Positions 31,501 to 39,600 of a DNA stretch of 64,000 nt are shown piece after piece. Location: the NCBI GenBank assembly GCA_949775045.1, contig OX459097.1, positions 6,031,685-6,095,684 on the forward strand, in the 5' to 3' direction. Positions within the stretch are counted from its first letter, which is position 1, and each line of letters opens with the position of its first letter. Position numbers and translations under genes: made by a program. This DNA is from Metridium senile. Its lineage: Eukaryota; Cnidaria; Anthozoa; Actiniaria; Metridiidae. Under the pieces are notes generated by a model. It ran no database searches. It was given only the letters and a program-made list of their open reading frames with translations, and was not told where the DNA came from.

Positions 31501-34103
31501 AAGACGGCAAAGAATGGCGCAAAACTGAAAAGAAAGAAATTGATCCAACTATTCTACATGAAAACCATCACAAAGAAACCAAAAGATTCGAAGACACCTC
31601 TAAAAATCGTCCTTTATCGAAAACTAGTGAGGTAGTAACTGATCTAGTGAAACATTCAATCGTCTCAAGTCCCTCCTCTGAATCTGACATTGACTATAAA
31701 ATCACACAAGATGGTTGGTTGATGAAGGGCGTTGAAAACAACACATCAGTAACACGTGATAGATCATTAGAAGATCGGGTGAAAAGAACAGATGATCGAG
31801 CTTCCAGAACGAATGATCAGGTACCAAGAGCGGATGGTCGCAAAGTAATTGTTACAGATTTGGATTCCTTACTCAGCGGTTCAAATTCTACAACAATGAA
31901 CAGCAAAGCACCATCTGATGAGCAACCTGACCACACAAGAAAGGAAGTTAAACCAGACGTTACAGCTCGTATCAAGTCACCAGCTACAACAACTACTCCC
32001 AGTGGGGTACAGGAAACAGATTTGGACGCCATCTTTGCTGACAGTGATTTCTCTCTCTCAAAAATGGACAAGAATGAAGGATCGAAGATTCCCAAAGTCG
32101 ATTCGATCCAAAGAAGCAAGATAATTATCACTTCGATGGTAACATCTGAAAACAAACATACCGTTCAAGTGCCATGCCAATATGCAATTGTTTGTAATTC
32201 CTCTCCAACTTATGAAAAGCCAATGTTCAATGATCTGGATGAAGACGTCTTCAAAGTCAATACAAAGCCATTGTCAAGGAGAGAGAACAATGATATGACG
32301 TTCAGCAGCGATGCCGATTCAGAGACATCCTCTTTGAACAGTGTCCCAATAAAGCCCAAAATCAAACACGTGAAGGCATCTTTGGATGCTGTGAAGTCCC
32401 CACATCAAAGATTATCTCAGTCATCTGATTCATCATCAGCAACTCCTTCCACACCAGAGAAAGTTGAGCCAGAGTTCATGTTCCTCCATCCTGACTTAAC
32501 AAGTACTCCCGAGGTATTAAAGACGATAGAAATCACTAAGAACCCATACTCCATGTCTAGAGAAGCCACGAAGGAATCTAGTCATGAAGTGCGTCGAGAC
32601 GACAATGCTAAAGGCAACAGTTTGCTAACAGACTCCTCGTACGGAGCAATGCAAGTCAAGACGCGTTCAAAGTCTGAAATTCGAACGATTTCTACTGAAG
32701 CTCAAAGGTCAGCTTTTACACCAGTGCGCAGTCGAACAAATGATCGCAGGTCGATTTCACAAGAGTTCTTATTAGATGCTTTAGCCAATGAGGAAGAGGC
32801 GACGTCCAAAGGTTCATTGAAATGCAATGCTCTTGAGGACCCCACATTTGAAGATATGGCCGACAGTCACAAATCAATGCCTGATTTGCTTAAGACTCAA
32901 GAGGAAGACGACGTTTACGGCAGCCCTAAAAAGACAGTACCATACCATTCACGTCTTAGTGCGCATACTCGACTATGGCTCAGTCAAACCGCTGGTATTG
33001 ACACTTCAAATCTGTGTAATGCCGACGAAAGTGTTGGTTCAGAAATATTTCTCTTCCCATCCAAGCGTTTTCAACCTGGAAAGAACGTCGATGCTAGCTT
33101 TCTCTCCATTGCTTCAGAGCCTGACGATATTCCTGACGATGTATCCTCAAGGCCTTCAAGCCCGATGTCTGAATTCTCATTTGCTGGTGACTCTCCTTTT
33201 GGAGCAGAAGCTGATAACGAACTCCGGATCATCACGTGTGGACACAGGTTTTGTGATCAAGAAGAAGTTATTCGAGGTCAGGAGAAAACCTCCTTTACAT
33301 CGTGTCCTGCGTGTTACACTTACTACTGTTCACGTGAATGTCGTCAAGCGAACTGGAGAGAACACAAGAAATCCTGCCACTTTGGTCGTATCAATAGTTA
33401 CATGAGGTCGTTCTTTTACTTCTGTCACAAGAAAGAGAACCTCCGTCTTTTACTTTCTAACATTGCAGCCAAGAACTACGCATCAAAAGGGCGTGGTTGT
33501 GTCATGGTAACGTTTGCGTCAGCACAACAAGCGAGAAAGTTCATGACAGGTGGGTGTGTCCTGTTACCCAGTCCCCCTTCATACCCAACCGTAAGGGAAC
33601 TGATGCGAGAGGGAGTTGTCAGCAAGCATAAAGTCAATCTTGTCCATCAAGTTAAGGACTATGATCCTACGAAAGAGTTTGTCTTGAACCTTGCTGTTGT
33701 AGCTGGGAAACTAGAGGACATGCCTCGTAATCCTGTACCACGGCATAAGCCGAGTACTGTGCTTGAGTGCATTAAAGTACCTTTAAGTGAATCAGTCATT
33801 GAGCAACCAAAGACTGCAGTCCCTGATACAACCAAGGAAACACGAGTATTCTACTTACCAAAGTGCTCCAGACATGGTTTCATCAACGATATGGAAGCAA
33901 GGCGACACTACTGTCGTAACATCTCCAAAGCTTTGAAGTCGTACGGAATTCGTTTAAAGAAAGACTATCCTGAAGCATACGAGAGTCTTTGTCAATACGT
34001 TGAAAAGAACATACAGTTTAAACCAGTTACTGTGTATGGAAACGAAGGAAGCAAGATCGTCGCCTGTAGGATTATGCCCGAGGCGAGTATCTCAGCAGTA
34101 TGA
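25536..34103 (+). CDS. Giant membrane-anchored, disordered protein with C-terminal MYND-type zinc finger
   Basis: 2855 codons in one exon. Residues about 30-53 form one hydrophobic helix (ISVILWCVIFIFLLIITIWF) after a short acidic head with no cleavable signal, then a highly acidic stretch. Residues about 55-2500 are low-complexity, rich in S, T, K, E, D and N, and probably disordered. From about 1535 to 1960 a degenerate repeat with core SGTIFAISRHSPTPL recurs, ending in arginine/serine-rich variants. Cysteines and histidines from C2568 to C2614, with YCSRECRQANWREHKKSC, match a MYND zinc finger. A folded-looking end of about 240 residues (2615-2855) follows, including FFYFCHKKENLRLLLSNIAA. 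The end recalls the C-terminal domain of apical-junction component AJM1/ajm-1 proteins; that assignment is from memory and tentative. Likely a cytosolic scaffold tethered to a membrane. A frame this long with no stop is itself strong evidence of coding. Confidence 0.85.
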   Translation: MVVNAIGGSDSGFGIGTDGIGDDYDDETGISVILWCVIFIFLLIITIWFYITQLMPNRTTKCEVDEDDEDERVANRLLDHLGTKTTDKSYDEHSTCEPSTSREEDYEVIDGEITIHYTNYEREPNDHDNNACPTETQTILRRPSMEEMSLIFPGFLPSITEEEEFEEENHDGNVYRCDNNGSDTIESNVNIFIEQESQKEYKFDHEEEVEVIQLENGNVNRFSSNRKGKQPVGSASTDIRRRHFHKETQPNGSTPRETNTDNVSYVRDSEHETAVMRHISNAHNSLNFEQIPHTLNDNKKQHIFISGSENCDPEDQTTTSDISSDPLIIIEESTVALTTLSSDANENMNQSHIESNYQDTPPEYSESTCSTSFADKSIKEEQVCGRKSREIVEEVKPEETNEIVSCSKRDDLVLSSKKKSSITMVDQLTHSWTFYAMSDTNNINENHLEGFHRTNDQQDIPEIVVDFYQDEKHPNCNSVEHLPQENVALDSFETDIDVDDIDLDELDDVGDAESDFNCFVKRHVSVTDLDKILSSHEITNDGTKEYMNEMKTENDLHEIVRGITKPVGKINKEVNKELPNATGDQKIMNEPQISSHRALTGALVQSKVTITLNRIPNDKKHTSKKSEILNENPIKSTQNFQLTNTQQDSNDDVDTASKNTELKRDFEDRNIDKNRLEKRSEAESDTNTINKDTDNITVNESNSSDGEEKRTKTTKVEIKKGVYSYKSKLDKAVQETMTEQEDNYCNSSCVDVSPSNVEDTEQNDKTFLRSNANDTTISDKDGNRDEPRKLSKRVSSERSSIKEVSTEKSMGLTAEELKSKIDLTRPFHSTSRDEVIIGRKKNKKDEGTRIITTVTPGNASETSRQSSESSRYSSKWSTEQTVTSRSVSEYNFVTRSTSNKTVSSRNAIEKTDRKTVFAKDTREHDITSRNTAVQMEQSRDTYPNLSYHIEKREVQQQPTIKKSVVLDPETSKLQTLITIKDLPDSNLGVHIATTTPFDVTKPKKTSTGLEKAEQIVAGRLKRLEQEKCNGNVHEYVTCIASKSRQIDWENFLVDGLLLEDVDSTKKKTREIVDDNVVLTPPPPVRKPIVLDNDVKVTENYTTQSLCPREINWGWFEHNEEKSPKVEDKDKTSFSSFDKKLEESIELKNKDNSSHDVNDNVNKGTEAFMDEFCANYENSVYENKNKKNDVIDFKESVVVIDSLKDKNEHHRNDNSTAGVYDTTEEEKLPSKHEELSDENDVFSFPSYPSSEPEFPVRLTKSFSELRNVEMMSQPRVEDSKFNPPDRSKSQTDVFAPQGSQDDVFTDSEDHIFNTRITVDEVYQNRRRIVILNVRKKAPGKARWNSLSDLDSAKKHVFRYSSSSSAGGDLSLSTENNSNDKVLVSSSRESHHSNHANADIPPSCKQTVNQTMEKTEQDFDLIPQSQPNRLDLQESTFATIEQSLQKEDLPSKATSDVDGSASLLASNGIQPETVEPKLCESVESQRNVFKDDFISAEEDPRRRVSSPTESEIEMCQLQRDASLSPVRELNKQNTSRRSPGTVFAVSRHSPAMLTDSEVENALQRLPSPPSILQDLVKEDINSVTSLPSSGTIYAVSRHSPTPLRGNEITTKHPSQGEELAKDIMSGLRDSSKTFKDSEIERLSCRQSSALKDLNEKDSNRPSFSETLPTVSKDSPTQLRDPENEKSLVRQSSLSPDRSMTKMRSPSPSGTIFAISRHSPTPLKDYKGDKSLPRQSSLSPVQDMLKTKSTYGSSSGTIFTVSRHSPTPLLDDERKSLDEKNKPSSPVHFVQPAIDKDNNTTIPPASKKTATTEPQSKESDNKRLVNEDILEKNLSEDKLKEEIPLQRSSPTTTDRYYSSRHSSASSSGYGGSRISPTSLDRRYKYDKSPKPSPSPDLVPEEKRETSSRRSSASSGSVFMSRISPTPSTDSECFNVDERKSPRKHSSQRGSYRVFAISGYSSAASDTESQRPGSVSPREKEQQHTTKHSAKDKDGKEWRKTEKKEIDPTILHENHHKETKRFEDTSKNRPLSKTSEVVTDLVKHSIVSSPSSESDIDYKITQDGWLMKGVENNTSVTRDRSLEDRVKRTDDRASRTNDQVPRADGRKVIVTDLDSLLSGSNSTTMNSKAPSDEQPDHTRKEVKPDVTARIKSPATTTTPSGVQETDLDAIFADSDFSLSKMDKNEGSKIPKVDSIQRSKIIITSMVTSENKHTVQVPCQYAIVCNSSPTYEKPMFNDLDEDVFKVNTKPLSRRENNDMTFSSDADSETSSLNSVPIKPKIKHVKASLDAVKSPHQRLSQSSDSSSATPSTPEKVEPEFMFLHPDLTSTPEVLKTIEITKNPYSMSREATKESSHEVRRDDNAKGNSLLTDSSYGAMQVKTRSKSEIRTISTEAQRSAFTPVRSRTNDRRSISQEFLLDALANEEEATSKGSLKCNALEDPTFEDMADSHKSMPDLLKTQEEDDVYGSPKKTVPYHSRLSAHTRLWLSQTAGIDTSNLCNADESVGSEIFLFPSKRFQPGKNVDASFLSIASEPDDIPDDVSSRPSSPMSEFSFAGDSPFGAEADNELRIITCGHRFCDQEEVIRGQEKTSFTSCPACYTYYCSRECRQANWREHKKSCHFGRINSYMRSFFYFCHKKENLRLLLSNIAAKNYASKGRGCVMVTFASAQQARKFMTGGCVLLPSPPSYPTVRELMREGVVSKHKVNLVHQVKDYDPTKEFVLNLAVVAGKLEDMPRNPVPRHKPSTVLECIKVPLSESVIEQPKTAVPDTTKETRVFYLPKCSRHGFINDMEARRHYCRNISKALKSYGIRLKKDYPEAYESLCQYVEKNIQFKPVTVYGNEGSKIVACRIMPEASISAV
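30130..31430 (+). repeat. In-protein degenerate repeat (SRHSPTPL type)
   Basis: At least five clear units (near 30145, 30295, 30535, 30650, 30790) encode (S/P)GT(I/V)(F/Y)A(I/V)SRHSP(T/A)PL. They are separated by 35-75 residues with RQSSLSP. Further SRISPT and SRHSSA variants lie up to 31420. Each unit carries SP or RxxS sites typical of kinase substrates. Confidence 0.8.
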
Positions 34104-34208
34104 TGACGTCAAAGTCAAACTCGTCCCCGGAAGTGAAAGGATCTGGGTACGAGAATGATTAGATATATTGAAAGGCCCTGGGAACGAGGACTAGTGAGCA
34201 TTAAATTA

Positions 34209-34346
34209 GAGTGGTTTTCAACTTGTAAAATACAAATTAGAGTGTATGTAATAGATAAAACAAGATAGTTAACTAATTTTAGGTTAGTAGGCGTAAATGA
34301 TAGCATGCAGGTTTTTATTGTATTTTACAAATTATGAGAACCACTC
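34209..34346. repeat. GAGTGGTTTTCA MITE, copy 1
   Basis: TA-GAGTGGTTTTCA, TTGTAAAATACA and, mirrored, TGTATTTTACAA and GAGAACCACTC. Copy 2 at 36028-36168. Confidence 0.8.
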
Positions 34347-34608
34347 CGATTAATTTATTCAGAAAAAAGGATTGATAGTTTGCCTGGCAACTCCTGCCAC
34401 GTCATATTTTTTAGCAATCTTCACTAACAGCTAATATATATTTGTAGAATAGCTATTAGGAGTTTTAATTAGTTTGTATAAATATAAATATTTTTAACCA
34501 ATGCAAATAGCACAATGTTGATGATAACATTACTATCCATGCATTTTGAGGGATGTTACATTTTTATTCATTCATTTTAGTTTTTTTGTAGATTTTACTA
34601 GTCATTAG

Positions 34609-34913
34609 TTACAGCAGTTCTCAGTCACACGTGCACCGCTCGCATAAAAAGCACCGCTGTAAAACGTGAAGTTGGTGGACGTCAATCAAACTGTGTTTAC
34701 AAGACGCATGGTGTTTTTACTTCAGTCGGGCTGCGAAACATGTCTGAATCCGACGAAGAGGTTGTTGTGGGAATTCAGCCTCCAGATTACGATGAAACGC
34801 AGATATTCCAAAACGAAAATGAAATCGTAAGTTTGATTGACGTCCACCAACTTCACGTTTTATAGCGGTGCTTTTTATGCGTGCGGTGCACGTGTGACTG
34901 AGAACTGCTGTAA
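34609..34913. mobile_element. Miniature inverted-repeat element enclosing an exon-like ORF
   Basis: Arms of about 84 bp differ by only a few bases: ACAGCAGTTCTCAGTCACAC at the left end and its complement at the right. TA is present at both borders, as expected for Tc1/mariner-type insertion. The 135-bp centre contains the ORF described at 34740. Confidence 0.85.
34740..34865 (+). other. Exon-like ORF inside the 34609 MITE
   Basis: ATG opens MSESDEEVVVGIQPPDYDET and on, an acidic stretch of 29 codons that reaches a consensus donor GTAAGT at 34827; unspliced, the frame stops at 34863-34865. It looks like a first coding exon, either a relic of the parent transposase gene or a captured host exon. 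No domain recognised. Confidence 0.5.
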
Positions 34914-34965
34914 CACTGTATCAAGAAAAATAAAACGTAAAGTTAAAGCAGATTTATCACTAACC

Positions 34966-35054
34966 TAGCCTCCTATGCAGCCGCTCCTTTGTGTCGTCAC
35001 GCAATACGAGTCTCCCCACGAACCGACACAAAGGAGTGGCTGCATAGGAGGCTA
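34966..35054. repeat. TAGCCT hairpin MITE (GCAGCCGCTCC subtype)
   Basis: Perfect 18-bp terminal repeats TAGCCTCCTATGCAGCCG and complement, continuing imperfectly to GACACAAAGGAG. Flanks TCACTAACC and GCACTAACA share 7 of 9 bases. Confidence 0.85.
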
Positions 35055-35405
35055 GCACTAACATGGATTAAATCTAAAGGCTCTAAGGGTTTAATCCTAA
35101 ATTCAAGTGTATTTGAACTATTGAATAATATTACTTTGTCATCTGTAAGTTTTTGACACAATGGATGTTATTACAGGTTATATACAAATGTTTTGAAGGC
35201 TTTGGGGCCAAGTTTTTGCTTCAATAAATATAGTTTGAAAACATTTTCATAGAACTGCAATAACAGCTACAATATGCTAATTGAACAAACTTCAGAAACA
35301 TTTAAATGTACACCAAAATATTTTAATGACTATCACTTGTGATGATTAAACTGGTAATAAATTAATAGTAAAGCCTCCGTCTCTTTCTTTTGCTACAATG
35401 GAAAA
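35055..35405. other. No feature recognised
   Basis: AT-rich; contains one AATAAA (about 35222). Confidence 0.5.
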
Positions 35406-35411
35406 TATATC

Positions 35412-35612
35412 AGACCCCGGCTACACGGATCCGGATACTTTTGAAACAGCATACTTTTTGATGCGAATCGGCCTATCATCCACACGAATCCAGTGAATCA
35501 TGTCACTGAAACCGCATACTTTTGAATAGGAAACGATCAACAGGACTCGTGTGGACACAAATATTTCTATGCGGTTTCAGCCGGATCAGATTCGTGTAGA
35601 AGAGGCCTTAGT
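35412..35612. repeat. Inverted-repeat element with CTACACGGATCCGG ends
   Basis: GACCCCGGCTACACGGATCCGG at left; CCGGATCAGATTCGTGTAGAAGAGGCC-like complement at right (read in parts). CATACTTTTTGA/ CATACTTTTGAA recurs inside. Confidence 0.65.
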
Positions 35613-36027
35613 TGTACCACAATCAGTAATAACATATGGGGAATTCTGAGGAAACAAGTGGACTGTAAAAGTATTGTAACTAACAGCTAGCGATGCTAGG
35701 AGGGTGCCAATGGGCTTTTATCACACAGCAGCCATGTTTATTCCCATGCATGAGAGCAAAAACCTTTGTCTGAAACCCATGAAAGGGAGGGCAAGGGGTT
35801 CAAAACCTATTGTTTCAACCAATATTGTGGCAAAGCATACATGGATTGTTTGGCGCATCTAAGAAACTGGAGTAAGAACTCGTTATCCACAAAATAAATT
35901 CAAATTTGCTAGAGTACAAACATTAAAAGCATGTAACATAAAAATTGCTAAATAGTGATATTTTATGCCAATTCTAATGTTTTCTATTGTATAATAAGCA
36001 CTAATTAGTACTTGTTTCACAGGTATA

Positions 36028-36168
36028 GAGTGGTTTTCATTAACCCGTGAAACACACTTTAGTGTATTACTCTTTAATACACTCTAATTTCTTTGTGTTC
36101 TTTTGTTCTTGTTTGACTATTACACTTTAATTAATACAATTTGTTTCACGGGTTAATGAAAACCACTC
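36028..36168. repeat. GAGTGGTTTTCA MITE, copy 2, TA-flanked
   Basis: TA-GAGTGGTTTTCATTAACCCG and exact complement CGGGTTAATGAAAACCACTC-TA. See copy 1 at 34209. Confidence 0.9.
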
Positions 36169-36229
36169 TATTATTTGCACTCTCCAGTGTAATAGTTATC
36201 AGTTAGTGACTATTAGTGACTATTAAAAA

Positions 36230-36436
36230 CAGTGCGGACACTCCAACCAGGACCACTTTAGATGAATTGATAATCAACCAATCATATTGCAGCTTTCATT
36301 TCAAGAATGTTATGAGCGTGAGAACACTATAATTTGATTGGCTTATGGTGTTATCAGTTCAATCTCTGTCTGGTTTAAATGTTTTTTTGATTGGACAGTT
36401 TTGTCTAAGTGGGTCCCAGTTGGAGTGTCCACAGTG
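36230..36436. repeat. Inverted-repeat element with GGACACTCCAAC ends
   Basis: CAGTGCGGACACTCCAACC on the left and GTTGGAGTGTCCACAGTG on the right, continued by GGACCACTT / AAGTGGGTCC. No coding content. Confidence 0.75.
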
Positions 36437-36606
36437 TAAGTTGTCACAAGGTATTGTTTCCTTTGTATTTGATGTTTCTGGTTGAGTGATACTGACTAAA
36501 TACAAACTATTTGATAGTAATTATTATTTCATAATTAAGTGTTTTTGAAACGGCAATAAATTACAACAACACATTATTTTGATGAATTCCTTATGGTAAG
36601 GAGAAA

Positions 36607-36612
36607 TTTATT
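36607..36612 (-). terminator. RPL5: RPL5 polyadenylation signal
   Basis: AATAAA on the minus strand 12 bp after the RPL5 stop codon, giving a very short 3'UTR, as is common for ribosomal protein genes. Confidence 0.75.
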
Positions 36613-36623
36613 GATTCAATTTT

Positions 36624-39600
36624 TCATTCAGCATTTTCTTTTGCACGAAGGAATGCTGCTTGCCTTTGCTTCACACGATCCTTACGTTGCTGCCTTGACA
36701 ACTTCTTACGATTGAATCTGAAAAGAAAAGTCATGATAATTAAAACATAAAGCACAAAAAATAGAGGGTTGCCTATCCCACTGCAGTGGTCCAGGTTGGA
36801 GTCCTGGCTCGAGCATGGAGTATATTAAGGTGTTTCCCAGTAGTTTTTTAATGACCACACTTCCCAATTTCATTTAGCAAATTGATCAACTTTCCCAGGT
36901 CTGAACAAGATGTTTTTTGCACCAGATACAAAAACATAGATGGAAGTTTTGACCAACATGAATTTCAATTCAATAGGTGTTGCTATGGAAACATAAAACA
37001 AAGATGGCGGAAATACGTTTTTCTAAAATATCTTGATTTTCGATTAGCTTCAGAAGAAGAAAAACTACTGGGAAACACCTTAATTCATGTGATATAATGT
37101 GAGTTGAGTTTGTTGGATGAGTTGCTGAATGCATGTAAAATGATATGTAGATTGATTTCCCACTTTGATCACTTATATTCAATGCTGGGGTGTTGTTGTC
37201 TAGACAACATCTTGTCCAGAAGTTAAACACCAAGTCTGAGTTTGATGACATACTAAGTGTGGGTGTTAAGTGTGGGTGTTAAGTGTGGGTGTAAGTCTTG
37301 CCTAAATGAAATAAAATATATCTATACAGCAAAACAAACAAACCAATAAACAAACAGATAAACAAACAAGCAAACAAAAAGACAAACAAAACATACAAGT
37401 GTGGGATGGCTTGGAATGTCATGTTGTACCTATCATTAAGCGTTGCAATACTATTTATTGTTAGTATAATTACACAAGTGATCATTGGAAATTGTGCGTG
37501 GTGATTGGTCTAGGAATTCACACTATTTCTCACTAATCAATTGTGTATTTAGAAATAAGAAATTTACAATTTTTACTTCAAAAAAACTGGTTAATTTTAT
37601 TTTTTTGAAATAACCACTTGTGTATTTGTACTAAAACAATTATCCACCTCAGGCTCAGTGAACATCGGTGAATAATAAACTTGACTCTGTCTCAGTATTC
37701 CCCGATGTTCACTTCTATAATAGTTAATTAAAAGATGCTCGTAGATAGATTAGTTCTTGGTAAATAGATGTTTTTCTATTTCTGTGGTTCTGATTTTTCT
37801 TTGACCTTTTAACAGCTTGTGAAATACTATTGTACTCTCTGTTGCTAATCAATAATATTTCACTAGTCAGTTGTTGGCTTGCGAAATACTATTGTACTCT
37901 CTGTCGCTAATCAATAATATTTCACTAGTCAGTTGTCGGCTTGTGAAATACTATTGTACTCTCTGTTACTAATCAATAATATTTCACTAGTCAGTTGTCG
38001 GCTTGTGAAATACTTTTGTACTCTCTGTCGCTAATCAATAATATTTCACTAGTCAGTTGATTTGTGTTAGAAAAAAATAACAATTTTACAACAAGCCACA
38101 CATGGAAATGTCTGAATTTGCAGTATCATCAAAATTGGCAATAATAATGTCTGATTACCTCTTAGGTTGGACTTCTTTTGGTGTTTTCTCTTTGGAAACA
38201 GGACTGCCTCTGATAGCACTGTGGGCCTTTTTGTACATGGCCTCAACCTATCATTGAAAGAAAAATATAGTATTGTTATTATTATCAATATCATCATTAT
38301 CAACACCATTAGCATCATTATCTACACCATTGGCATCATTATCAACACCAATAGCATCATTATCAACACCATTAGCATCATTATCAACACCATTAGCATC
38401 ATTATCAACACCATTAGCATCATTATCAACACCATTAGCATCATTATCAACACCATTGGCATCATTATCAACACCATTGGCATCATTATCAACACCAATA
38501 GCATCATTATCAACACCATTAGCATCATTATCAACACCATTAGCATCATTATCAACACCATTGACATCATTATCAACACCATTAGCATCATTATCAACAC
38601 CAATAGCATCATTATCAACACCAATAGCATCATTATCAACACCATTAGCATCATTATCAACACCATTAGCATCATTATCAACACCATTGGCATCATTATC
38701 AACACCATTGGCATCATTATCAACACCATTAGCATCATTATCAACACCATTAGCATCATTATCAGTATTATCAGCACCATTGGCATCATTATCAACACCA
38801 TTAGCATCATTATCAGTATTATCAGCACCATTGGCATCATTATCAACACCATTAGCATCATTATCAGTATTATCAGCACCATTGGCATCATTATCAACAC
38901 CATTAGCATCATTATCAACACCATTAGCATCATTATCAACACCATTAGCATCATTATCAACACCATTTGCATCATTATCAACACCATTAGCATCATTATC
39001 AACACCATTAGCATCATTATCAACACCATTAGCATCATTATCAACACCATTAGCATCATTATCAACACCATTAGCATCATTATCAACACCATTAGCATCA
39101 TTATCAACACCATTAGCATCATTATCAACACCATTGACATCATTATCAACACCATTAGCATCATTATCAGTATTATCAACACCATTGGCATCATTATCAA
39201 CACCATTAGCATCATTATCAACACCATTAGCATCATTATCAACACCATTAGCATCATTATCAACACCATTAGCATCATTATCAGTATTATCAACACCATT
39301 GGCATCATTATCAACACCATTATTATCAATGTCATCACCACCATTATCATCACCACCATTATTATCATCACAACAACAATCATCATCACCATTATTATCA
39401 ACATCACCATTATTATCAACATCACCACCATTATCATCCTCACCATTATTATCATCACAACAATAATCATCATCACCATTATTATCAACATCACCATTAT
39501 TATCATCATCACCATTATTATCAGTGACCATTATTATCGATGTCATCACCACCACAATCATCATCATTACTGTCATAATCATAATCATCATCATACTTAC

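Noticed and set aside
26001..32155. Several 60-142 codon frames opposite or within the giant ORF
   Set aside because: Shadows of the 2855-codon frame; codon composition follows the main frame.
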